From Chrysomallon squamiferum (lineage: Eukaryota > Mollusca > Gastropoda > Neomphalida > Peltospiridae): 62,000 bases of DNA. Both the position numbers and the translations under genes were made by a program. Each line of letters begins with the position of its first letter. Within the stretch, counting starts at the first letter, position 1. Shown here piece after piece: positions 30,131-43,518 of the stretch. The notes beneath the pieces are model-generated. The model saw nothing but the letters and a program-made list of their open reading frames with translations, was not told the DNA's origin and did not search any database. Location: positions 4,199,167 to 4,261,166 of the forward strand of contig CM022665.1 in the NCBI GenBank assembly GCA_012295275.1, written 5' to 3'.

Positions 30131-32177
30131 CCTAAGTATATAGAGTTTCTAATACATATAACTGAGTTTATAATCCTTTGGGTTTGCTTGCCTATCCACA
30201 TTATGGAATAAATTTGTTAATCTTTGTTGAATATAATCCTTAGATAACCCTAACCACATTAGAAATAAATTATTCTCTGTAATCTCTTGGATTTCATGAT
30301 CTATTTTTTACCAAGTTATTTTTCCTAGTTTTCCCTGCCCCCATCCACTCACTTTTTTTTTTTATGGCTGTCACTTGTTTTAGAATACATCTAAATTAGC
30401 CGATGATCGTATTTATACGATTGTAAAAATGATTTCAACAACATTATTATTAAAGATGTATTTTCAGCTACATCTGTTCTTAATAATCCAGTTTCCATGC
30501 TGACACTTGTTGGAAAGTATATGTTAATCTGAAATAGTTTCAAGTTACTGTCGGTATTTGCATACCTGAATTAATCAGCCTGTTTAGGCCTCATAAGACC
30601 AGTAATGGGCTTAAAGGAAAAAATATATTTAAACTTGTAAAAAAGAACAAATAAAAATACTCGAGAAGAATGGCAGTTTTAAATCTTTTAATTTATTATG
30701 TTTCCAAATCATGAACAAAATTTGAATTAGTTCATGGTTAGAAATGGAAAGTTTTTAAGATTATATTCATAACTTTATGGTATATCAGCTGATGATATTG
30801 TTCCATGACATCATATTTAACTTTTAAATATCACAGATTTCTTTTTTTCTTTTTTTTTTTCATCCAAATTGGTTCTTTATCTGTCATTTTTAGGAATAAT
30901 ATTCACCAACTTATTTTATTTCATTTTTAAATTTTTTGAATTTTAATGTTTCTGTTGTTCAAATGTGATACAGTTTTACATTTGATCTTTACCTACATGG
31001 AAATGAATTCTGTCAGATGATGTATTCAATGCACGTTTCAGGTTTTATGTGGAATTTGAATTTAATTTTTTGCAGCGTAAAAAATAGCACCAAAATGGTG
31101 AAGGTAATTATCCTAAACACAGTTAATTGTATATGGTGAATGGTGAAATTGGTGCTTTGGGTGTCAGGAATGTGGAAGTGATAAAAACTAAAAAAAAAAA
31201 AAAAAAAAAATGATCTGCAATATTTTACATATATCCTTCAATCTCTGTATATAGTGGCAAGATATGATGAGTAGAAAAATTTCTGTTTTTTGCTCACTGA
31301 TGAAACACACACACACACTCATTCAAAAATCACTTCTTTACCGTTAACTTGCTGGTTTAGATCTTAAAAGACCATTTTGAAAACTGTTTTCATTCAAAAA
31401 GTTAAAAATGCATTGTTATTTAAGATCTTTTTTTTTTTTTTTTTTTTTTTTTTTTGAAATACACATAAATCAACCATTCTCGAGGGTGGTCATTTAATTT
31501 TTGTATTATTTAAGATTGCTAAATAACAGAAATAACTGGTTACTATCTGAGATGTCAACTTTATCCTGCTCAGGCTAACTTGTGAATGTTTAGCATTCCA
31601 TCCATTGCAGTATTAAACTGATAACTTAAGACAGTAACCAGTTATTCCCACCCTCTCGCTACATACTAGAATTTAAAAAAGAAATAAAGAAATTTTTAAA
31701 ATTGGTGGGGGGTGGCTTACGAACTTGTAAATGGTTATATATTATGTATATTATTTTTTATTTCAAAGTTAGAACATTTATTGGGACTGTGTGTAACTGA
31801 CAATATTAATTATATTAAAAGTTTAGAATTTTTAAAACATTTGTTAGCTTCCACATTCCTGGTTTTGCATGTTACGTTAGGGTATTTTGCACCAACAGGA
31901 CATTTTTTAATTTATTTATCCCCCCATTTTGCTATTATTTCCTATTCTTTTTCTCTTTTTTTGGATTTTTTTCAGATTATATCATTTTGGATCTGTTTTG
32001 ATATTTTGCAATACTGAAATCAATAGAAACTGTTGCAATGTAAATAATAGAGAAATTAATGATAAAACAGTTTAACTAAAGATTCTGATTTAAATTAATG
32101 TACTGAACATTTTTTGTTGTTGTTTTTTTTTCTATTTAAAATAACAACAAAACAGTCAATTTACAAATACATATATG

Positions 32178-32210
<33 letters not shown>

Positions 32211-32579
32211 ATATGTATATATATATATATAATTTTTTTTTTTTTTTAAAACAGTTCAGCAAATAAAAAGAATAATAGAAGAGAAAAATAACATACAACA
32301 GTCAGATTTTGTGTATTGCAATTTATCTTAAACATTTTCATGGGCTAAATGTATGTGAACTGAAGAAAATGTTTATTATATAAATGTGTTTTCTTGTGTA
32401 TGCCTTTGTGAGTGAGTGAGTGAGTGTGTGTGTGTGTGTGTGTGTGTGGAAAAAAGCTTATGAATCCTAAATGTCAAGTAGAAATGTATATTTTTATTAT
32501 GTCATAAATAGGTAAAATTGTTTTATTTATTTTGTTTAAAAAAAACACAAACCCTCCCACAACACAACACAAAACCACC

Positions 32580-32612
<33 letters not shown>

Positions 32613-33846
32613 GAAGAAGGTTAAAAACAACAAAAAGAAACACAAAGTAATCACCAGATTAAAATGTTCTGTTACTGTGGTTGACTGTTGCACCATAAAC
32701 AGTTTGTTGCTTTATGCTTTGTGGAATTTTTAAAACATTTTTTATCAGTTATATATATATAAACACATACAAGCAACATGTGGCTAGAATAATAACAACA
32801 GTAATAGTAAATACTAATTAAAAACACCAAGTCAAACAACAACAACAACAACAACAAAAAAAACCAAACAAAAAAAGTTAATTTGTAGGGGTCTTGATAA
32901 GGTGTAATGGATTATGATAAATATCATTTTATAAACCTGAGTTATGGCCGTAACTAGACTCTTTTTGAAATGAGGCAAAAACACTTAAAATAATTTGGGT
33001 GAGGTGTCTGGGGGAATTGAAAGACGCAAAATCCTCTATTAGCCATATATATTTTATATTTTTTAAATAAAATATTTGTATCATAAAAATAAACTAAAAA
33101 CAAAACAAAACAAAAAAGTCTACAGTCTTGGTATGAGGTATTTGCCTCATTTGCCTCAGTGTAGTTAAGGCCATGGAAGTCCGAAAATATAAATTATATT
33201 AAATGCTGTACTGTATCCATCAATAACAGTTTTAGTCACATATCAAAATACTTTACTTTATTTTTATTGAATACTCATCAAACAACAACAAAAAACAAAA
33301 CAAAACAAACTTAAAATGAATAATAATAATAAAAAATAAAAAAACAATAGTGAAAACAAAATTAGATAATTATTCTACATAAAGCAACACATTTATACTT
33401 GCTTGATCTGTATAGGTTGTATTTAAATTGAGGCAGGAAATGTAACAACAACAACAACAAGAAAAAAAAAAAAAAAAGAAACAAAATAAAATAAAACTTT
33501 GTTAACTTTAATGCTGAAACTTCAGTTAGGTAAATGAAGTCAATTCATATTTAGCTATTACATGTTGTCTGAAAGCTGTATTTGTTTTGTTAATGGTTTG
33601 TGTTTGTAAGTACTATTTTTTTTTAACTATATTTTGTAATGAAATTTGGATAGCAAAAAGATTATATGTATATATTATTGATTTATTTATTTCTGTAAAA
33701 AATCAAGATTTTAAAGGAAATTCAGAGGAAAACCTCAAATTCTGTAATCTACAGTATCATTTCTTTTGAATAGATAAAAAAAAAAAAAAAAAAATAAACA
33801 AAATAAATAAGTCTGTGATAGTAAAAACATGTAGTACAGAACAATT

Positions 33847-33877
<31 letters not shown>

Positions 33878-34332
33878 TTATTATTATTACTTATTATTAT
33901 TATTTATTGCTGTTGTACTGGCCTTTTCCAAGTGATTGTTCTAATTATCATTTCAACTCAATCTTTTCTAATTATAAAGCATGACAGCACAATAACAAGA
34001 ACACACACATTTTAGTTTAGAAGAATTACATTTCATTTTTGAAGTGTTTGTTCATATCCTCACATTGTTTGATCATCTTATTTTGTTTGCATGTATACTG
34101 AAAAAAGGTGGACATTTCTTCTTCTGTTTTTTTTCAGTCTTTTTGAATCACTGTATGCTTTACTAAAATTTGAAATTAATAAAAAACCTAGCCTTCTTTT
34201 TTAGTTAATTTTTTTTAATAACAATATTTTGGGAATATATTTTTTATTTTGAAGATGCATTTTTCAACGTTTATCATTTTAAAATCCTTTTTTTTTTTTT
34301 TTTTTTTTTTCCAGGATCGTTACGGAAGTTAA
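21866..34332 (+). CDS. ARFGAP2/3: ArfGAP2/3 GTPase-activating protein
   Basis: GAP for Arf1 on Golgi/COPI membranes. Coding exons: 21866-21937, 22692-22883, 23248-23379, 23735-23906, 24132-24259, 24641-24786, 25216-25344, 25512-25676, 25943-26119, 29126-29240, 29830-30036 and 34315-34332. That is 1653 nt and 550 residues, phase-consistent throughout and close to human ArfGAP2/3 (about 520). Start [17 protein letters not shown]. The zinc finger is C26-x2-C29-x16-C46-x2-C49 (CFDC...CIDC), followed by the arginine-finger segment [14 protein letters not shown] (Arg54). The middle contains [13 protein letters not shown], the coiled basic stretch [20 protein letters not shown] and ERLGMGF. Glo3-type motifs AISSDTYFG and GISSDDVFG follow. 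The amphipathic C-terminal part [20 protein letters not shown] leads to the terminal DRYGS, encoded by an 18-nt coding exon after a 4.3-kb intron. ArfGAP2 and ArfGAP3 cannot be told apart here; most invertebrates have one. Confidence 0.95.
26120..26306 (+). other. Candidate read-through 3' end giving a short ArfGAP2/3 isoform
   Basis: If the donor after exon 9 (AG|GTATGA at 26119/26120) is not used, the frame continues only YDTFW and stops at 26136-26138. An AATAAA lies at 26301-26306, a normal distance for a cleavage signal, with another AATAAA near 26473. The resulting protein (about 443 residues) would keep the GAP domain and coil but lose both ISSD motifs and the amphipathic C-terminus. 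Inference from sequence only. Confidence 0.4.
26307..29125 (+). other. Long ArfGAP2/3 intron (exon 9 to exon 10)
   Basis: AT-rich and largely free of long microsatellites. Apart from the candidate cassette exon at 27176-27208 I see only poly-T and poly-A runs (27107, 27513, 28340, 28440, 28590). Confidence 0.6.
27176..27208 (+). CDS. Candidate 33-nt cassette exon of ArfGAP2/3
   Basis: Flanked by a pyrimidine-rich acceptor (TTTTCCTTACAAG) and a GTAAAT donor. Phase 2 in and phase 2 out match the surrounding exons, so it can be included or skipped without changing frame. Inclusion would insert [12 protein letters not shown] in place of the Arg codon junction before PSRSRKTYD. It is short and unverified, but a phase-compatible open exon by chance is fairly unlikely. 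Confidence 0.4.
31351..31648 (+). repeat. Dispersed repeat F2, full copy with internal inverted arms
   Basis: Starts GCTGGTTTAGATCTTAAAAG. The 3' half holds an imperfect inverted pair: AATAACTGGTTACTATCTGA at about 31530 and, at about 31619-31646, a segment whose reverse complement is AATAACTGGTTACTGTCTTA. A poly-T of about 26 interrupts it (31431-31455). The same layout is seen at 60160-60443. Probably a MITE-like or SINE-like non-coding element. Confidence 0.65.
32944..33174. mobile_element. MITE-like element with terminal inverted repeats
   Basis: About 231 bp. The left end reads ATGGCCGTAACTAGACT and is followed by ATGAGGCAAA. The reverse complement of the right end reads ATGGCCTTAACTACACTG followed by AGGCAAATGAGGCAAA. 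It has no coding capacity. The target-site duplication is not clear. It lies inside the last ArfGAP2/3 intron. Confidence 0.65.
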
Positions 34333-34529
34333 CAACACAAATAATTCATTTACAAATGTTGCTGTGGTTGGTGTCTGTGAGAATGCAGACGATGATGTTT
34401 TAATGGAATTACTAGCAAAAAATTAACTGATTTTAAAGATAACACTACAAATTCTTCAACGTTCAGATTGCTGCAAAATCATTTGATCTGTTGAACTTCT
34501 GTCCCTTTTATATTTTATTGGCATTATCA

Positions 34530-34585
<56 letters not shown>

Positions 34586-35585
34586 GAATATGACAGCTTG
34601 TATTAATTTTGTCCATATTTTCATGGATTTCTGTCTCATAATAATAATAATTTCATTTTCATTCATTTTAATATGGCTTGATCAGAGTAGATGCAAAAAT
34701 TTAATTTTTTTAATTTTTTTCTGATAAGTTACAAAGATAAAATAAAAATCATTTAAGCAATGTAGGAGGCAATGTTAAAAATTTTTAATTTAATTTAATT
34801 TAATTTATTATTGTATTTTATTTTATTTTATAAATAATTTTTGCAGGCTAATTATCTTTCTGATCAGTACAGTTATACAATTTTCAATCTGTTTTTTTCT
34901 AGATCATCATAGGTGAGGTTCATAAAACATCAAAATCCAAGATTTTGCTTTAATCTAAAATTTAAAAAAATTGGTAAACAATGCATGCATTCATATATGT
35001 CCTATTCTTGTAAATAAAACTTGTTAGTTATATCTAATTTAAATTGTGATGTAATCTAAATATTCTTAATTACAAAATGGGATGGTGTTGCATTCTTTTG
35101 TGTCTTGATATAGCTTTTGTTTTATTTATGACTGCTATGTAAACGGAATATTAATTCTGAAACCAGTATATCACATTTGATACATTTAAAAATCATGGGA
35201 TTGTCGAAATAATTTACTTTTGACAAATTACCAAATTACCCATATCTTCATGAAATACATGTTTTTTTGTGTTTGTTTTTTGTTTTTTTAATGTTTTGTT
35301 TTAATCAAATATTTTCTTTTTCTTTATGTGTTATTTGTCAGAATAAAAATGGTTATCATCTGTTATTATTGGCAGTACATATGTCTGTTTCTATGGTGCT
35401 TTTTTTTCCCTGTTCTAATGACACAGGAAATTAAATGACTAAAGATTTGTAATGATTGCATATTTCTTTTTCAATATTTGTTATTGTTCTGTTACTGTTC
35501 TTTACCCTGTGAGTGGAATTCTTAAAACTGACTGCACAAACTCCCACTACATACATACTTACAAAAAAGTCTCTTTTTTTCAACT

Positions 35586-35629
<44 letters not shown>

Positions 35630-36736
35630 TAATTTTTTTTCTTGCAGAACAAATTTTTTTTTTTTTCTGAAAAAAAAAAGAATTTCTATTATCACAGAAA
35701 GTCTATGAAAGTCTACAAGACAACATAATTATCCCATTAAAATTTACATTAACATTACCAAAATTTATTTATTTAAACATCGCAGCAATAAAAAATAAAA
35801 TAAAATAAAAAACAGATGATTAGGAATAGTGATAATAAATGAATGGATAATAATAAGTCATAAGACCAAAGACATATTTATTTATAACATCTTTTGAAAA
35901 ACTGAAAATTCTTTTAACTGCTGAATGGGAAATACTTTCACTGATAAAGAATACCTGAAAAAGTTAAAATAAAAAAAAAAAAAAAAAAAAAAAAATCAAC
36001 AGATTATTTTCCCACATTTAACTTAATTTCCTGTAAAACAATTACATTTACGATTTAGTAGACAAATATTTTATAAACTTTCCTCATTTAACTTGAGAAT
36101 TGCATTATCATCCATAGATGATCCAGAAACGCTAATTAACAAAATTTCATCATATCATTAATAAAATCAATACTCAATAATTTTCACTATACTCTGGTCT
36201 GTTCATTTTATGTTTAAATCTTGGAGATTTGCTTACAATATTCAAAATATCAATGTATTTTATTGTTCATACTTATTTGAGTTACAGGTGATACACAAAT
36301 ATTGGGCAAAAGGTTTATTTTTACTTTCTGCGAAAGTAATTTTAATAATGAAATGTTAGCACATGAAAATATTTTCCTTTTAGGTAAAGTGTGCTCACTT
36401 GACATCTGTTTATTAATAAAAGAACCTTTCCCAGGTTGCCAAGTGATTACAATTTTGAGTCAAATTTAAGAATTATTTAGTCTATATAATGATGTTTTGA
36501 TGATGTATATATATATATATATATATAAAAAATACATGTGTAAATATGTTGTAAATATTGTCATGTATCATTTTCAAGCATAAAAAAAAAAAAAAAAAAA
36601 AAAGAAAAATGCAGGTGTGATGGTTTTGAGCTAATTATTATTTACAGTTACATGTGTTGGGTATTAGTTGAAAAACATTACGGTGTGGGCATTTTTCTTG
36701 AAATATGTAGTTCATACTTTGTTAAACTTTAAAAAA

Positions 36737-36796
<60 letters not shown>

Positions 36797-39635
36797 TTAT
36801 AATTGTAATATTATTTTTCTAAAACATTGGTATAGGAAACAGATTATCAAACAAAAAATAATAAGAACCCCAAAAATGGAATAATAGTGCTCTGTTATTA
36901 TTTTTTGCCATTCTTGCTAAAATAAAAGAAACAAAAGTTTCTTATTTCCTAAATGAACAAATTTCATTTTAAAATCACATTGTTTAAAAATATTTTTCAG
37001 TTTATTTTGCATTGTTATTGTCAGGTACTAAATTAACAAAACACCAACCTTTGATATGAAAATTATTGAAAACATTTGTCATAAAACATGAAACGATAAT
37101 GTCAGTTATTAATCGCACCATATTTATATCATCATAAATCAACATTTTCAAATTTATTTATTTGTTTTGAAATTTTTTTAATTATCAGATGGCTGACTAG
37201 ATGCAAAAACAGAATTTTAAAATTAGATACCTTTACTTTGGCACTTGTACAATGTAGTAACGTCTGATTTTGAAAATTGTGAAAAATTGGGATGTATTAT
37301 CTTTTTCTGATTATTTTTATGTAAATTATGAAATGTATTACTGGTGAGGGTTTTTATTACTATTAAATGTGTACAAATTTCTAAAATAAAATTTTCTATC
37401 TCTTGTGTTTATTGTTCTTCAATAAACTTCTGTATTTTGTCATGAAGTTCACTGGTGATGCACATGTATGTGTTTCATTGACTTCAATAGTAAAGAAACT
37501 GGAAAACTGGAGCTGATGATTTAAAAAAAGACAGACAAAAATTGTGTTTATATATGTAAAATTTGAAAGAAACATTTTAAGTTTCTTAACTGGTTATATA
37601 TATTGTAATGTACAGTATTTCTTGTTTTAAAAGAAACCAAAAAAAAAAAAAACGATCTTAGGTTATAATTAACTGAAATATTATTATTAGTTACTGAAAT
37701 TTATAATGTATAAAAAAAAAAAAAAATTGTTTCAATGTATTATTATTACTATTATTGTTATTAACAATTTTGTATCCTTTATTTTTCAAGTTTTATTTAC
37801 ATATGTATTTAACATCATTAGGATATGAAAAATAAATATATAAATAAATAATATAACCAAAACAAACATAGAATTAACAAATGATTTATTATAGTATGCT
37901 ATTTGAAAAATTATGTTAGTGAATTAGATTTTAGTTTTAATTTTCTTTCTTTTATAATATTCAGTCATACACTACTATTTATTTAAAAAAAAAAAAATTG
38001 ACTTTTTTAAGGACAGAAGTTGTACAGAATAATTTCATTTTAAAATGTTTGGAACATAAATGTAGATATTTTTCTGTTCTCTCTTTCAGAAATATTAAAT
38101 AAAAAGTATTTCAGATTTTAATTTTGTCAAATGTCATTTTGTTCTGTGCTATTTATTGAATTACTTGGCGAGGTTATATTTTTTGAATACGAAACCCTGA
38201 AATATCCTGTCATGCAGCTAACAATGAAATTGATAGAAAAGAATTGTTTATTGTTTGTGTCTAATGAAAGTTAATGATGTGATAATAGTTTAAGCGGCCC
38301 ATGAAATCTAAAGGGTTTCCTTTCATCAAAAAGAGTTTAAAAAAAAAAAATGACACCCAATAACTGTATTAAATATTAAATGATTAATTATTAAAGTTAA
38401 TTTTCTTCAAACACTGCATAATTGTAATAAATATACATCATTAGTGAAGCACCAGGCTTTCCATATTTGAAAGGAAAAAAAAAAAAAAAAAAAGCTTTCC
38501 ATACATTCATTAGAGCCACTCAATTTTTCTTTTTGATTCATTGATTCATTAAAAATATTTAAAAACAAGCACAAAATCAGTTTCTTCAACATTTTATTTG
38601 GTGTTTCAAATATATTACAATGAAGGTAAATCACAGATTTTTATTTTCTTCGACATCTGTGCATGAGTATCCTATAATAAAAACAACAATGATTATACAG
38701 AACAAACGAGCACTAAAATGTATTGTTTTGAAAAACTAGATAAATAAGAAAATGCCAAGAAAAACTAATAATTATACTGCAGTTTTGATATTTATCTTAG
38801 TGATAATTTTCCACTACTTTTTTATTTTGATGAAAATGTATGGTGACATTTTTATTTTTTAAATAGGACTTACTGTTATTAATTGCAAACAATGACTAAT
38901 GGTAAATGTGTACCATCACCAGTACTGTTTCAGGCATGTAAGGTCATCTGATAATTATCTCTGTGCTAAGCTTTGAAATTTATTGACTTATTACTTTTAT
39001 TATTTATTTCATTTTTTGTTTTTCCTCCCATTTTGGTTTATTTTTTACATGGTCATTAGGTTAATACTACCAGAACATGCAGGAAAACTAATGTATAATA
39101 TGTAATGTCATCTAATAATAATTATTACCTAAATACTAAAGTAATAAAATAATTTTATTTTTATTATCTTATTTTCTTTTTTGTGGAAGGGATCATGATA
39201 TTAACAAAACAAAATAAAAAATAACTAAAATAATATGTTTTTTTCTGGCAAAGTACTATGGTAAAGTTAAGACACCTGGAGTAAAACTAGGCATTGATAT
39301 TTAACACAGTATTGTTTTATATAAAACATAATACTGACGTTTGAAATTTATAAAATGAAATTGGAGTTACAAAATAATTATTTTAGAGATGGGAATCTTG
39401 GTTTTGAAAGCATAATTATCTTTGAATTATTTTAAGACTAGCATATTATTTCTTTACATTATATTCTAATTCATATACAGTCCTTATTGTGTTAAACAGA
39501 ATATGACATTAACAATTTTTAAAAGATTTAAAGATGAAGTTAGGGGGTTATATTTTAATAATGGAGATACATAAAAATGAAGTGGATTATGGCAAATTGA
39601 ACATTTGCTACAACTTTAAATAAAAATAATAAAAA

Positions 39636-39681
<46 letters not shown>

Positions 39682-40385
39682 GTAAATTATTATTATTATT
39701 ATAAAAAAGATGTTAACACTAGTGGTAATATTAACTTTATGTTGTAATAATGTTAGCACTATTAGTCATGGAGCAGTAGTACTACAACTAGCAGAAATTA
39801 GTTGCAGATAGTAACATTTTAGTAATGGTTAGTAATAGTAATTCATACTATTTTCTAGTAGTGATCACTAGCTAGTATGTCAATACAAAATCTGACTGAA
39901 AAATAGTGTGTCTTCCAAAGTGTTATTAATATATTAATATTGTCTGTCACCCTGCTAGACAGTAAACATTTTATTTTTTAAAATGTATTTGGCACTAAAG
40001 GGTTGAATATATTAAAAATTTGTTTAGAGAAAAACGATTTCATTGATCTGTTGGTTTTATGCTTGTTGCTGGCAAGTCAGTCTTTCATATGAAAACATTA
40101 AACTAATACTTAACAATACATCTAGTACAAATAATATAAATAGTTCATATAAATAATATCCTATTCACAAAATAATGTACATGGAGATATATATGAATAT
40201 GTAATAGGAACATGAAAAACCATCTATATATTCATTCTTTACAAAAAGAACAAAATGTACTACAACAAAATAAATATTTTTTTTTAACAGATACATGTTG
40301 TAATGATCAGTAATCTCAGAGTTAATAGTAATTAATTCATTAGAAAAATCTAATCTCTTGAAAACTGTTTAATACATACAGTATT

Positions 40386-40423
<38 letters not shown>

Positions 40424-41006
40424 ACACACAAAACTGGTTGAAACTAAAGTAAAATAAAGCATATAAAACTGAAAATCTGACTAATATTTAATAGTAATAA
40501 TAATAATAATAATAATTAAAACAATTACAATCATGAAAAGTGAGTAGGAAAAATTATAAAATTTAACAAAACAGATTAAAAAGTACAAAACCAACATACA
40601 GACTGAGCTGAATTTCTTGATATTGCCATCAGTTAGTGAAAATTAATTACAGAAGAAAACAACAACAACAAACAAAACAACAAAATAAAATTCATCTAAA
40701 CATACAAAATACCTTGAAGATGAACAAGGAATATTTTGACAAAGGCATGGTTACAAAAGTTATAATTTAATTTACTCAAATAATTGAAAATGACAATAGT
40801 ATTTATATTATGATTATAAAACAAACAGAAAAAATGTGTGATCAGGTTGGTGCATATTACATATATACTATAACAGCCCATAATATACTGTCAGACTTAA
40901 AATATTCTGCTTCAAATGATGATCAAACACAAATGGATTTAAAAAAATCTAAACTTGATCCCATAAACTAGAAAATCACTCCCATTATTAAATTTAAAAA
41001 AAAAAC

Positions 41007-41072
<66 letters not shown>

Positions 41073-41922
41073 AATACAATACAATAAAAAAATAAAAAAA
41101 TAAAAAAAAAAAAATAAACAAACAAACAAAAAAAAAAAAAAATAAAAAAAAAAATAAAAAAAAATAAAAAAAAATAAATAAATAAAAAAAAGCAAAAGTC
41201 CTCAGACTATTTCACTTGTACATCACAACATTTAATAATACATTTTTCAAAAATATAAACAAGTTGCAGAGGTTGTAATGGGAAAAAAATCTACAAGTCA
41301 TTCCTGTATAAAAAGGCACACTAACCATTAGTCTAAACGCTAGTCTATTAGAAAATGATAATTTAATAATAAACAAACATATTCCTTCCTTAGGCTCATT
41401 TATAAAAAAAAACATCCAAACCTGAACCCACTGAAACAAAATTCAAGAATTCAGATCCATCTGGGATATTTTGGGCTGCTATATATGTACAGTATTGCTG
41501 ATTGACAGTAAATTAACATTATGATTAAATAAATAAGTAAATACAGGTAAATAAATAACTAAATAAATAAATAAGTAAATACAGGTAAATAAATAACTAA
41601 ATAAATAAATAAGTAAATACAGGTAAATAAATAACTAAATAAATAAATAAGTAAATACAGGTAAATAAATAACTAAATAAACAACTAAATAAATAAATAA
41701 ATAAACAAATAAAGGTCAATGAATAATTGGCAATAAATAAATGTATTAAAAAAAAAAAAACACAAATATTTAAGTAAATAAATATAATTAAATAAATTTC
41801 AATAAATAGCAACAAATGTGTAAATACACAGCAACAAATGTATAAATAAATAACTGGTAATAAATTAATTTAAAAAAAAAAAGAAAAAAGGAATATAAAT
41901 ATAAATAAATAACCTCCATAAC

Positions 41923-41957
<35 letters not shown>

Positions 41958-43518
41958 GTAAAAAATCAAAGTTGATATAATAATGTATAAAGTAGTACAA
42001 ATAATCTCCATGGAAAAAAAAAGAGTAAAAAACAACAAAAAAAAAAGAAAAAAAGAATTAGAATAAAATTTTAGTCACATGAAAACAAAATGGCTGAACC
42101 TTTGCTAACCACAAATCTAATGATTTCATTTGGCTGCTTATTAGCATACAATTGTTTGAATAAATCAAACACTTTCTAAGTTTATTATAGTGTAAATCAG
42201 TTTGTATACAATGAAACATTCATTGCTGTTAAAGCTAAGCATTCAATTTTAAAATTGTACAATATTATTTTAAAATACTTTAAAGATTTGTAAGCAATAT
42301 AACAATCAATATGACTAGAAATATTCTTGGAATGTTAGCTTCCTTGATTGAACAAAATGATAAATTTTGTGCTTTTTCTTCTTGTTTGTATTTTTGTTGT
42401 TGTTGCTTCTTTAAACAAAATGTTCAATAAATTAATTTAAAATAATCATGATGATGACCATCATAATAATTTAAAAAGCAACAAAATAAAAATATATTAA
42501 TTCTAATATAATAATAATAATAATAGCAGTATTAGTAGTAGTAGTATCAATAGTAGTAAAAATAAAAAAATAAAGTAAATAAAATAAACATTTAAAAAGC
42601 AAAACAAAATAGAAAAAGAATATAAAAAAAATAAATAAAAAGATTATCATTCACATTTTAAATAATGAATCTTATTGATAATACAAATTATTCATGATGT
42701 CTAGTAAATATTTACTACTAATAAATTGTTTACAATTTTAGGAAATTGTAAATCTCAGTTAAAAATTAGTCCTGCTATATTTTCATTTTCTTGTTAATTT
42801 TTTGATTTTAAACAATGCTTTTTCATTTTCTTTCTTTTCTTCCCAGCTTTAAAATATTTTTAAATAATTACATTTTATTAAAAGTTTTCTTTTTTATATT
42901 GTTATTTGAATTTAGTTTGTGTGTGTGCGTGTGTGTAAAGAAAATATGAATTTTATTTGTTTTGTTTTTTTAGCTCTGTCATAGTAGCCCTTATATTATA
43001 TAAATAGACAGATAGACAGATAGATAGATAGACTAACCTTTTTGGGACAAATATGAAAAAAAAAAAAAATCTTAGGAGTCTGACATTTTTTCATAGAAAA
43101 AGCTCTCATGGATCCCTTTTCTGTTGGAAATATTTACTTTATTTTTTTATTTTGTTTAATGTTTATCATGATTCACTGATAATAATGATTAAATTATTGT
43201 GCAGCTCTACAGCAGACATTTGTGATAGTAGTAACCATCTATTTAAACATCTGTACTAGATGAGTCTATGTGTAATAACATACCAAACACAAAACTTGTA
43301 GAGTCATTAACAAAACAGGAGGTTACCTCCAACTGCAAATTATTTGTGGTTGCAATCGCATCATGAGATGCAGACACACAACAAATAAATCTTCTATGAG
43401 AAAGCAGAGTACAGTCATTGTGGGATAAATCGGCTGTCTGCAGTACCATAGCAACAATATACGCACCAAAGTCACAAAATATAACATTATGCATTAACTT
43501 TCACAGTGAAAACGTATT
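34333..43518. other. Gene-poor, low-complexity region between convergent 3' ends
   Basis: This carries the ArfGAP2/3 3' UTR, the synaptotagmin 3' UTR and the DNA between them. Candidate ArfGAP2/3 polyadenylation signals include AATAAA near 35014 and 37420. Tracts include (ATT)n at 34537-34585, (TTTA)n at 35586-35628, poly-A at 35968-35994 and 36582-36603, (ATT)n at 36738-36796, (AAT)n at 39625-39680, poly-A at 40390-40420, (AAT)n at 41010-41070, an A-rich block at 41086-41190, a 38-bp minisatellite at 41535-41690, and GATA units at 43008-43033. No exon or RNA gene was recognised. Confidence 0.6.
41535..41690. repeat. 38-bp minisatellite, four near-perfect copies
   Basis: Units start with AAGTAAATACAGGTAAATAA at 41535, 41573, 41611 and 41649, exactly 38 bp apart. 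Degraded AAAT and CAACAAATG units follow to about 41850. Confidence 0.9.

Larger units (their letters stand above)
30037..34314 (+). other. Last ArfGAP2/3 intron, repeat-rich
   Basis: 4.3 kb. It contains (ATC)n(ATT)n at 30058-30131, the F2 element at 31351-31648, (GT)n(TA)n at 32178-32232, (GAGT)(GT)n at 32411-32449, (CA)n at 32580-32611, a MITE at 32944-33174, and (TTTA)n(TTA)n at 33846-33906. No exon recognised. Confidence 0.7.

Noticed and set aside
41535-41690. CRISPR-like regularly spaced repeats
   Set aside because: Units are contiguous without unique spacers, and the context is clearly eukaryotic.
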